Positions 1 through 4,659 of a stretch of 5,031 bases of DNA are shown piece by piece. The DNA is taken from the NCBI GenBank assembly GCA_035939575.1, contig DASZFS010000138.1:1-5031 (forward strand), read 5' to 3'. Source of the stretch: DATKHR01 sp035939575. Lineage in GTDB: Bacteria > Acidobacteriota > Vicinamibacteria > Vicinamibacterales > CAVVIG01. The translations under genes were made by a program, and so were the position numbers. The stretch's first letter is position 1. The number at the start of each line of letters is the position of its first letter. The notes under the pieces are model-generated. The model had not been told where the DNA came from and made no database searches. It saw only the letters and a list, made by a program, of their open reading frames with translations.

Positions 1-103
1 ACGACAGCCCGAAATGTTCGTCGTGAATTTCGAAGGAAAATGGCTCCTCAGGCTGGATTCGGACCAGCAACCCTCCGAATAGCAGCTGCGGCTCGCTGAT
101 CTC
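1..103. CDS. Possible partial coding edge, strand unresolved
   Basis: Two frames in antisense register both look protein-like. On the plus strand, codons from base 2 run to a TAG at 80-82, ending in ...MFVVNFEGKWLLRLDSD plus six residues; this could be the 3' end of a gene entering from the left. On the minus strand the same triplets are open from 103 to the edge (34 codons; includes LLFGGLLVRIQPEEPFSFEI) but lack ATG and follow a TAG at 104-106. G+C at first and third codon positions is about equal in both, so composition does not decide. The plus reading has a natural stop, while the minus reading agrees with the direction of all other genes. No family is recognised. Confidence 0.27.
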
Positions 104-207
104 CTATCGAGTCGTACCGAGCGAGTCGGCTTCGTAAATACGGGCTCAAATTCGCGCGCCTTGGCGACCGAGTCTTCGTACCAAATCACACCAAATGCCA
201 CTGAGAG

Positions 208-229
208 TGGGTACAGTTTTGGGTACAGT
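208..229. repeat. Tandem TGGGTACAGT repeat (two copies)
   Basis: TGGGTACAGT occurs at 208-217 and again at 220-229, a 12-bp period with two T bases between copies. A shorter direct repeat, CCAAAT at 181-186 and 191-196 with a 10-bp period, lies just upstream. From general experience, paired TGGGTACA motifs are found at ends of integrated elements next to tyrosine-recombinase genes, where they may be arm-type sites. No integrase or tRNA is visible here, so that role is only an inference. Confidence 0.5.
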
Positions 230-358
230 CTGCTTTTACCAGGCGCGTCCTTCAAACACACCCAAGCCCTACGGCCTGTCAGTCCGATTGTCCGAACTCC
301 GACGATCATTCGGTGTCCCCGCTGGTCCACCAACACAGGCTGTCGGAAAGTCGCGAAC

Positions 359-372
359 ATCGGTCGACCGAT
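359..372. repeat. 14-bp perfect palindrome behind vapC
   Basis: ATCGGTCGACCGAT is identical to its reverse complement and begins five bases after the vapC stop codon. With no loop it is not a standard intrinsic terminator, and no T-run follows on the minus strand. It could be a dimeric protein-binding site, or chance in a sequence rich in CGA and TCG. Confidence 0.4.
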
Positions 373-377
373 CGACT

Positions 378-782
378 TCAAGCCGGGGGTTTGACGAGCT
401 CGACGCGGCGCGCCGCTCCGGGCGCGCGCGCTAGCCGACCGTCGCACGTCAGCACCCTTGTATCGAGCACCTCGGCCAGCGCGACGTAAACGGCGTCGTA
501 CGCGCTCAAGTTGTGTCGAAGCTCCCACACCCGATCGATAAGCGGCTCATGGGCGTGACGTTGCAGATCCAGCGCGTGGAGATCCTCAACTGCGACTGCC
601 GCCGCCGTGGCGTCCAGCTCGCCCTCCTTCGCGTAGCGGCGAAGTGCCTGGACGACCTCGACATCGGCCAGGTGCGGTACGTGCAGCCCCAGCGTCGGGT
701 CGGCAATCCGCTCGGCGACCGCCTGTCCTGACGCCGTGTCGAGCAGTAGCTCCACCAGGGCCGACGCATCGAGCACGATCAT
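378..782 (-). CDS. vapC: VapC-type PIN-domain RNase toxin
   Basis: This 134-residue protein is a complete PIN domain, the Mg2+-dependent endoribonuclease fold of VapC toxins, which inhibit translation by cleaving specific RNAs when the antitoxin is lost. The expected acidic active-site residues are visible: Asp5 in MIVLDASALVE, Glu42 in DVEVVQALRR, Asp96 in SAYDAVYVALAE and Asp114 in VLTCDGRLA. Length is typical of the family and no motif is missing. The ATG overlaps the vapB stop as ATGA (779-782), so translation is probably coupled to the antitoxin. The order antitoxin-then-toxin is standard. The RNA target cannot be read from sequence. Assignment to the VapC/PIN family is secure; that it is active is inferred from the intact acidic residues. 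Confidence 0.95.
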   Translation of the reverse strand: MIVLDASALVELLLDTASGQAVAERIADPTLGLHVPHLADVEVVQALRRYAKEGELDATAAAVAVEDLHALDLQRHAHEPLIDRVWELRHNLSAYDAVYVALAEVLDTRVLTCDGRLARAPGAARRVELVKPPA

Positions 783-1012
783 CGAGCGTCCCGCTCGGCC
801 CGGATCACATCCGCGGCGCTTCGCTTCAAGTGCCGAACGGGTCGCGCTCGAAGCCGCTCAAGCACCTCTTGGCGAGTCGGATGCTCCAGCGCCTTCCCCA
901 CTTCACGCAGAATGTAGTCGGACATCGACATGCCCTCCATTGCCGCTCGAGCCTTTAAGCGGCGATGAAAATCGGAGGGCACGTTCCTGATCTGGACCAT
1001 CGTCTTTGACAT
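779..1012 (-). CDS. vapB: FitA/VapB-type ribbon-helix-helix antitoxin
   Basis: This 77-residue protein has the two-part layout of FitA-like VapB antitoxins. Residues about 5-45 (VQIRNVP beta strand, then RRLKARAAMEGMSMSDYILRE) form a ribbon-helix-helix DNA-binding domain. The C-terminal tail, around SAADVIRAERDAR, matches the segment that in this family enters the PIN active-site groove and neutralises the toxin. Its stop overlaps the vapC start by four bases. There is no Shine-Dalgarno ahead of the ATG at 1010-1012, and the predicted promoter places the transcript start at that ATG, suggesting leaderless translation. A second in-frame ATG lies at codon 5. With VapC it probably represses its own promoter through the inverted repeat at 1006-1047. 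Confidence 0.93.
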   Translation of the reverse strand: MSKTMVQIRNVPSDFHRRLKARAAMEGMSMSDYILREVGKALEHPTRQEVLERLRARPVRHLKRSAADVIRAERDAR

Positions 1013-1047
1013 GAACTAATAGTATTTTCATCGTTTTATCATGTCAA
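1006..1047 (-). promoter_or_regulatory. vapBC promoter inside a 9-bp inverted repeat (candidate operator)
   Basis: Reading the minus strand, TTGACA (1042-1047) is a perfect -35 box. After 17 bases comes TACTAT (1019-1024), a 4-of-6 match to the -10 consensus. The predicted start lies about seven bases on, at the A of the vapB ATG. The arms TTGACATGA and TCATGTCAA (1039-1047 and 1006-1014) are perfect inverted repeats separated by 24 bases, so one arm contains the -35 and the other the start codon. Between them ACTATTAGT (1015-1023) is a further small palindrome over the -10. FitAB and VapBC complexes are known to bind inverted repeats over their own promoter, so this is a good autoregulatory operator candidate. 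Confidence 0.68.
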
Positions 1048-1109
1048 CCTGTCCAAGTCACTGTCGAACCCGTGCTGGCCGTTTTGTTGCGGGTGCCCGG
1101 GGGCCGTCT

Positions 1110-2465
1110 TCATCGCCGCGCCTCCGCGGCCGGCCGGACCTCGGGCTCGGGAGCGCCATTTACCGCCTGGCTGAAATCGAAGTCGGTCTCGGCAGCGCCG
1201 GTGATTAGTCGCGCGCTACGATTGAACGTCAGCGCCTGGATCGCCCACTTGATGAACACGATCACGCGGCTTTCGAACTGCACGAGATAGAGCACGTGGA
1301 TGAACGCCCAGACCAGCCATGCCGGCAGACCGGACACATGCAACCCGAACAGGTTGGCCACGGCCGACCCGCGACCGATCACCGCCATGGTGCCCTTGTC
1401 GAAGTAGACGAACGGCGGAAGCCGCCGCTCGTCGCCTCGAGCGGTTCGGCTGATGGCTTTGGCCACGTAGGCGCCCTGTTGCATCGCGACCTGAGCGACG
1501 CCCGGCAGCGGCGTGCCGTCAGCTCCGGCGAGCGATGCGAGGTCTCCAGTCACGTAGATATCGGAGTAGCCAGGGACGGTGAGGTCCGTGTTCACCTTGA
1601 TTCTTCCGGCCTTGTCCGTATGCGCCTGGGTGCGCGTGGCAATCGTCTTCGCCACCGGCGGCATGGTCACGCCCCCCGCCCAGATGACCGTGTGCGCCTC
1701 GATGCGGTTGGAGTGTCCGCCGCCTTCGACGGTGAGTCCATCGCGGTCGACATCCTTCACCATCGTGCCGGTCTGAATCTCGACACCAAGCCGCTCGAGT
1801 GACCGCTGCGCCTTCTGCGCCAGGTCCTCCGGAAACGCCATCAACGCTCGCGGGAGTCCATCGAGCAGGAGGATGCGAGCTTCGTTCGGGTGAATGGAGC
1901 GGAAGTCGTGTCTCAGCGTCTGCCGCGCAATTTCGCCGATCGCCCCGGCGAGCTCGACGCCGGTCGGCCCGGCGCCGACGATGATGAACGTCAGCCAGGC
2001 CCGGCGCTGGCCCGGATCCGAAATCCGCTCGGCCACCTCGAACGCGTACAGGATCTTGTGGCGAACGTTGACGCCCTCGTCGATGCTCTTCAGCCCGGGC
2101 GCCCATTCCTTCCACGCGTCGTGCCCGAAATATGACGTCTGCGATCCGACAGCGATGATGAGCGCGTCATAGTCCAGTGACGCACCGTCGGCGAGCAGCA
2201 CGCGCTTGCCCTTCGGGTCGATGTCCAGCATCTCTCCGAGGAGCACGCGCGTGTTGCGCTGCCGGCCGAGGACGCCGCGCAGCGGCGCGGCCACCTCTCC
2301 GTCTGATAGTGAGCCCGTCGCAACCTGATAGAGCAACGGCTGGAAGAGGTGGTAGTTGCGCCGATCGACGACGGTCACGTCGACCGGCGTCGATCGAAGG
2401 GCGCGGGCGGCACTCAAGCCCGCAAAGCCGCCGCCGACGATCACAACCTTTCGTGCACTGGTCAT
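1110..2465 (-). CDS. ndh: Type II NADH:quinone oxidoreductase (NDH-2)
   Basis: This 451-residue enzyme passes electrons from NADH through FAD to membrane quinone without pumping protons. The N-terminal Rossmann motif GGGFAG (about residues 11-16) and Asp34 bind FAD, followed by the family signature NYHLFQPLLYQVATG (37-51). The second Rossmann motif GAGPTGVELAG (164-174) with acidic Asp202 at the end of the next strand fits NADH rather than NADPH. VTGD (305-308) is the C-terminal FAD contact and AQVAMQ (324-329) matches the AQxAxQ quinone-site motif. Residues about 380-412 are hydrophobic and aromatic, the membrane-anchoring end of NDH-2. Length is normal and nothing is missing. The ATG follows GAGGGG at 2472-2477 with a 6-base gap. 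The next gene upstream ends 84 bases before it, so coupling is uncertain. Confidence 0.94.
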   Translation of the reverse strand: MTSARKVVIVGGGFAGLSAARALRSTPVDVTVVDRRNYHLFQPLLYQVATGSLSDGEVAAPLRGVLGRQRNTRVLLGEMLDIDPKGKRVLLADGASLDYDALIIAVGSQTSYFGHDAWKEWAPGLKSIDEGVNVRHKILYAFEVAERISDPGQRRAWLTFIIVGAGPTGVELAGAIGEIARQTLRHDFRSIHPNEARILLLDGLPRALMAFPEDLAQKAQRSLERLGVEIQTGTMVKDVDRDGLTVEGGGHSNRIEAHTVIWAGGVTMPPVAKTIATRTQAHTDKAGRIKVNTDLTVPGYSDIYVTGDLASLAGADGTPLPGVAQVAMQQGAYVAKAISRTARGDERRLPPFVYFDKGTMAVIGRGSAVANLFGLHVSGLPAWLVWAFIHVLYLVQFESRVIVFIKWAIQALTFNRSARLITGAAETDFDFSQAVNGAPEPEVRPAAEARR

Positions 2466-2471
2466 CGCTCA

Positions 2472-2477
2472 CCCCTC
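2472..2477 (-). promoter_or_regulatory. Ribosome binding site of ndh
   Basis: GAGGGG lies six bases ahead of the ATG at 2463-2465 and supports that start. The rest of the 84-base gap (2466-2549) shows no convincing promoter or terminator. Confidence 0.65.
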
Positions 2478-2549
2478 GAAGTGCCAAACGGCGTGAATCA
2501 CCGAACGTTGAGGATTAGGCCGCGAGCCGTTCGTGTTCACGCAGCGCAA

Positions 2550-3185
2550 CTATAGGAGCGAACACGCCTCGTTGAACGGCAAACGCGGAAGTCGAGGGAA
2601 CAGCGTGCTTGGATCACCGTACCCAAGGTTGCAGAGGAAATTCGACTTGACGTGCCCTTCAGGAAAAAATTCCTGATCGCAGCCGAAACACGGCTTCCCA
2701 GCGGCAAAGAACTCCTCATCGACCTTGGCGTTATCAAAGCCGGACATCGGCCCGCAATCGAGGCCGAGCGCCCGTGCGGCCAGGATCAGGTAAGCGCCCT
2801 GCAAGGTGGAATTCCGCTGGGCGGTCACCTCGACCAACTGGGGATTATTCTCAAACATCTGCTTCACACCCGGGCTTTGAGGGAACAGCTTGGGCAGTTG
2901 GTCGTAGAACTTCATGTCGTACGCGACGATCACGGTGACGGGAGCCGTCATCGTCTTCTCGAGGTTGCCTGGGGCCAGCGCCGGACGGAGCCGTTCTTTG
3001 GCCTCCTTCGACCGAAGAAACGCAAACCGCGCCGGGGTGGCGTTCGCGCTGGTGGGCGCCCACTTGAGGAGGTCGTAGAGATCCCGTAGCGTCTGATCGG
3101 CCACCGGTCGCGGCTGCCACGCCGTGTACGTGCGCGCTTCACGAAAGAGTGTGTCCAACGCTGAGTCGTCGATTGTCTGACCCAT
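2550..3185 (-). CDS. RutE-like nitroreductase-family FMN oxidoreductase
   Basis: This 211-residue protein belongs to the FMN-dependent nitroreductase superfamily, RutE / malonic-semialdehyde-reductase branch, which transfers hydride from NAD(P)H to small aldehydes or quinone-, nitro- and enone-type substrates. Family blocks run in order: LFREARTYTAWQ (13-24), LLKWAPTSANATPARFAFLR (39-58), LRPALAPGNLEKT (66-78), QRNSTLQGAYLILAARALGL (123-142), GPMSGFD (145-151), KSNFLCNLGYGD (180-191) and PRLPFNEACSLL at the end. Compared with my memory of E. coli RutE (196 residues), about 13 extra residues around 163-175 carry Cys166 and Cys169. I chose the ATG at 3183-3185 because GGGAGGAA stands six bases upstream; extending to 3263 adds 26 unrelated residues. 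No rut pathway neighbours are seen, so the substrate is open and I give no symbol. Confidence 0.88.
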   Translation of the reverse strand: MGQTIDDSALDTLFREARTYTAWQPRPVADQTLRDLYDLLKWAPTSANATPARFAFLRSKEAKERLRPALAPGNLEKTMTAPVTVIVAYDMKFYDQLPKLFPQSPGVKQMFENNPQLVEVTAQRNSTLQGAYLILAARALGLDCGPMSGFDNAKVDEEFFAAGKPCFGCDQEFFPEGHVKSNFLCNLGYGDPSTLFPRLPRLPFNEACSLL

Positions 3186-3190
3186 ACTGC

Positions 3191-3198
3191 TTCCTCCC
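3191..3198 (-). promoter_or_regulatory. Strong ribosome binding site fixing the nitroreductase start
   Basis: GGGAGGAA is nearly complementary to the 16S anti-SD. It lies five to six bases before the ATG at 3183-3185, and selects that codon over the in-frame ATGs at 3239 and 3263, which lack such a site. Confidence 0.75.
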
Positions 3199-3240
3199 GT
3201 CAGCGGTGAAAGACGCCGGCCTCTTAGGCATGGCTGCATC

Positions 3241-3255
3241 CCTCCACCTTGGAGG
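3241..3255 (-). repeat. Small hairpin in the nitroreductase leader
   Basis: On the minus strand CCTCCA pairs with TGGAGG around a 3-base AGG loop. The CCTCC arm is also complementary to the GGAGG core of the ribosome binding site about 45 bases downstream, so alternative pairing that masks the start is conceivable. There is no comparative support for this. Confidence 0.3.
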
Positions 3256-3281
3256 AAGAACAACCAACGACGCCCAACAAA

Positions 3282-3472
3282 TCAAGCCACGAGGGCCTTT
3301 GCGGGCGCATCCTCGAGGTCCTCGTTGTAGAGGAGGAGATCGCCGATCTCGACGATCTCCATCGCGAGTGAGTGTGATGCTAGACCCACGGCGACACTGA
3401 GCGTGTCGCCCATCAGCTCTTCCCCCAGTCACCCGATTTCCGCGAGACGTGAATGGTATCCGCGTCAATCAT
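3282..3472 (-). pseudogene. Remnant of an NADPH-dependent FMN reductase (N-terminal part)
   Basis: A 43-codon frame from the ATG at 3411-3413 to the TGA at 3282-3284 ends with residues reading SHSLAMEIVEIGDLLLYNED and then LEDAPAKALVA. This strongly resembles the second strand and following loop of the flavodoxin-like NADPH:FMN reductases (ChrR/SsuE-like; 'LAP.SL.LEIVEIGDLPLYNEDLE..P'), which normally run to about 180 residues. The FMN-phosphate loop (GSLRKxSxN) is missing from this frame. The preceding frame from 3472 holds HVSRKSGDWGKS and stops at TGA, overlapping the next ATG as TGATG, so a frameshift may have split the N-terminus. Nothing of the C-terminal two thirds (TPEYN.S.PG block) follows. 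GGGGGAAG precedes 3413, so a 43-residue peptide could still be made. The homology is from memory and unverified. Confidence 0.5.
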
Positions 3473-3537
3473 GGCCTTCGCCATATCCTGTCCGTCGGGC
3501 TGACCCGCCCGATCGTCTTGCACGCCTGCTGCGCTGC

Positions 3538-3663
3538 TCACTCTCGTCGAACGCCAGGCGGAGTCAGCCAGAAACGCATCCCGTGCTTGACCGCCAGCCA
3601 CAGGCACAGCCATCCAAGCCGCCGTATCCGATCATGACCACGCAGGCCGACGAGAGATTTCAT
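3538..3663 (-). CDS. Small unrecognised ORF, 41 residues, doubtful
   Basis: The frame starts with ATG at 3661-3663, ten bases after the stop of the 70-residue gene, and ends with TGA at 3538-3540. It is basic and Trp-rich; the C-terminal half reads WLAVKHGMRFWLTPPGVRRE. Ahead of the ATG there is only a weak GATGGG. A different minus frame (3413-3613) overlaps it and looks less protein-like in this part. It may be a fragment of a lost gene, a coupled small protein, or chance. I do not recognise a family. Confidence 0.2.
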   Translation of the reverse strand: MKSLVGLRGHDRIRRLGWLCLWLAVKHGMRFWLTPPGVRRE

Positions 3664-3672
3664 GCATGCCCA

Positions 3673-3885
3673 TCACACACCGTCGACACGCACGTACGCG
3701 TCTCTGACTGTGCGTCTCAGAAACTTGACGTCGACCAGCGCCGCGAGTGATGTGCCAGAAGTGACCGCGTCAAGTCCCCACAACCTCTCCACTTGCTGCT
3801 TCGTTAGAGACAGACCCGGGATTTCGAGATACTCGGCGCGGATGAGCATGAGCCAATCCGCGACGTGCGTGTCCACGCTCGACAT
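3673..3885 (-). CDS. Short orphan protein, DNA-binding-like fold possible
   Basis: This 70-residue soluble protein has its core in LIRAEYLEIPGLSLTKQQVERLWGLDAVTSGTSLAALVDVKFLRRTVRDAYVRVDG. The pattern (start helix, 'PGLSLTKQQVERLWGLD', a second helix ending 'LVDVKFLRRT', then a short strand 'AYVRVDG') looks like a small winged-helix domain. I associate this type with uncharacterised proteins common in Acidobacteriota and related lineages; no function is known to me. I chose ATG 3883-3885 because GGGGA lies six bases upstream. The ATG at 3904-3906 would add seven residues but has no comparable site. It lies 102 bases downstream of the Fno-like gene, in the same direction. The helix-turn-helix reading is inference. 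Confidence 0.68.
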   Translation of the reverse strand: MSSVDTHVADWLMLIRAEYLEIPGLSLTKQQVERLWGLDAVTSGTSLAALVDVKFLRRTVRDAYVRVDGV

Positions 3886-3891
3886 GTCGCA

Positions 3892-3949
3892 TCCCCGATG
3901 TTGCATCTGACACCGCTCGCTGCCTGCATAGTCGTCTTGGTCCCCGATG
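3892..3949 (-). repeat. 9-bp direct repeat CATCGGGGA
   Basis: On the minus strand CATCGGGGA occurs at 3941-3949 and 3892-3900, 49 bases apart. The downstream copy supplies the ribosome binding site of the 70-residue ORF. The upstream copy has no well-spaced start codon after it. It may be an accidental match or a short duplication. Confidence 0.3.
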
Positions 3950-3987
3950 AGCAGCTCAGTCGTGCGATCCGTTGGTCTGCCTCACCC

Positions 3988-4593
3988 TCATGGGAACTGA
4001 ACCATGTTGATCCCTGCGAGCGGACCTCCAGGGAATTGCTGGAGTCTGCGGCCCATCTCGAAGTCCCCGAGGTCGATGGCTACGAATCCGAGCCGATCGA
4101 TGAGTTGCGCGACTTCTTGCCTTGCCGGCGTGTCGTCGCCCGAGACAAATAGCACCCGCCTGCCGCCATCAGCGTGGGGGTCACTCGCGAGAGCTGCGGG
4201 CGGCAACGTGTTGAATGCCTTTACCACTCGAGCGCCCGTGAGTCGATCGGCCACGATTTGGCTGGACGGTCGCCCGCCAACGTCGAATGGTCGAAGGCCC
4301 TCGGGGCCTAGCGAGGCCGCATTCATGGCGTCGATCACGATGCGGCCGCCCCACGGAGCGAGACCGGCGACCGCATCGGCGTAAGCTGACCACGGCACCG
4401 CGAGAAACACGATGTCGGCCCTTGCGGCCACCTTAATCTCCGCGGCCGTGATCCCCGCGCCGAGGTTCTGCACAATCGAAGACAGAGAACTCGGTCCGCG
4501 ATTGTTTGCGATTGAGGCCGGGATTCCTGCGCCGGCCAGGCGCTTTGCAACGGCCTGCCCGATGTTGCCGGCACCGATGATTCCAATTGTCAT
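3988..4593 (-). CDS. NADPH-dependent F420 reductase-like oxidoreductase (COG2085)
   Basis: This 201-residue protein resembles F420H2:NADP+ oxidoreductase (Fno) and its bacterial relatives, which move hydride between NADP(H) and a flavin-like partner. The N-terminal Rossmann motif is GIIGAGNIGQAVAKRL (4-19; Gly7, Gly9, Gly12). Asn31-Arg32 follow strand two where the family binds the 2'-phosphate, suggesting NADP(H). Further blocks are DIVFLAVPW (60-68), IVIDAMNA (85-92), VVKAFNTLPP (123-132), VLFVSGDD (147-154) and the C-terminal GRRLQQFPGGPLAGINMVQ (181-199). Length is normal. No F420 biosynthesis gene is in the window, so F420 use is not shown; many bacterial members have unknown partners. 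The ATG at 4591-4593 begins exactly at the Rossmann strand although no good Shine-Dalgarno precedes it. Confidence 0.87.
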   Translation of the reverse strand: MTIGIIGAGNIGQAVAKRLAGAGIPASIANNRGPSSLSSIVQNLGAGITAAEIKVAARADIVFLAVPWSAYADAVAGLAPWGGRIVIDAMNAASLGPEGLRPFDVGGRPSSQIVADRLTGARVVKAFNTLPPAALASDPHADGGRRVLFVSGDDTPARQEVAQLIDRLGFVAIDLGDFEMGRRLQQFPGGPLAGINMVQFP

Positions 4594-4659
4594 GCTGGGT
4601 CTTCATCTCAGTTAAGCTGTCATCAACGTGCGCGCTGCATTGCGTCAACCTTGACCTCT

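Larger units (their letters stand above)
1..377. other. Left flank without a convincing gene
   Basis: No frame here has both a credible start with a ribosome binding site and protein-like content throughout. On the minus strand one frame is open from an ATG at 358-360 to the left edge (120 codons), but it has no Shine-Dalgarno, mixed codon use, and reads through the TGGGTACAGT repeats. Short plus-strand frames at 161-394 and 195-434 overlap each other and look like chance openings. Protein-like content is limited to about the first 100 bases and is listed separately. The stretch also holds the tandem repeats at 208-229 and a palindrome at 359-372. I see no tRNA, CRISPR or clear terminator. 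Confidence 0.5.
3186..3672. other. Gap of about 490 bases holding gene debris
   Basis: No intact gene of normal size fits between the nitroreductase start and the end of the 70-residue ORF. The only recognisable content is on the minus strand: the FMN-reductase-like remnant at 3282-3472 and a 41-codon frame at 3538-3663. Plus-strand openings such as 3403-3750 are rich in Ser, Pro and Arg with no domain character and look like antisense chance frames. The interval looks like decayed coding sequence rather than a dedicated regulatory region. Confidence 0.55.

Noticed and set aside
60..180. tRNA-like T-arm around GGGCTCAAATTC near the TGGGTACAGT repeats
   Set aside because: The T-loop is not canonical, the stem does not pair properly and no acceptor or anticodon arm could be built.
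161..434. Two overlapping plus-strand ORFs of 77 and 79 residues
   Set aside because: They overlap each other and the vapC end, have no ribosome binding site, are low in protein-like pattern and run through the TGGGTACAGT repeats.
1048..1109. Terminator for ndh in the GC-rich stretch behind its stop
   Set aside because: Only a short GCCC/GGGC pairing and no T-run on the minus strand.
1296..2518. Several plus- and minus-strand ORFs inside ndh, the longest 198 and 168 residues
   Set aside because: They are Arg/Gly/Pro-rich shadows of the NDH-2 gene, whose motifs are complete in its own frame.
2502..2533. Inverted repeat CGAACG/CGTTCG between the nitroreductase and ndh as a terminator
   Set aside because: It has six base pairs around a 20-base loop and no T-run; too weak to call.
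2652..3120. ORFs of 145 and 89 residues inside the nitroreductase gene
   Set aside because: They are out-of-frame shadows; the nitroreductase blocks are continuous from 3185 to 2550.
3186..3263. N-terminal extension of the nitroreductase to the ATG at 3263
   Set aside because: The extra 26 residues have no family similarity, and a strong ribosome binding site marks 3185 as the start.
3403..3750. Plus-strand ORF of 115 residues
   Set aside because: It is rich in Ser, Pro and Arg, has no start signal, and is antisense to better minus-strand frames.
3865..4384. Plus-strand ORFs of 95 and 126 residues
   Set aside because: They are antisense to the 70-residue protein and the Fno-like gene, which have clear motifs.
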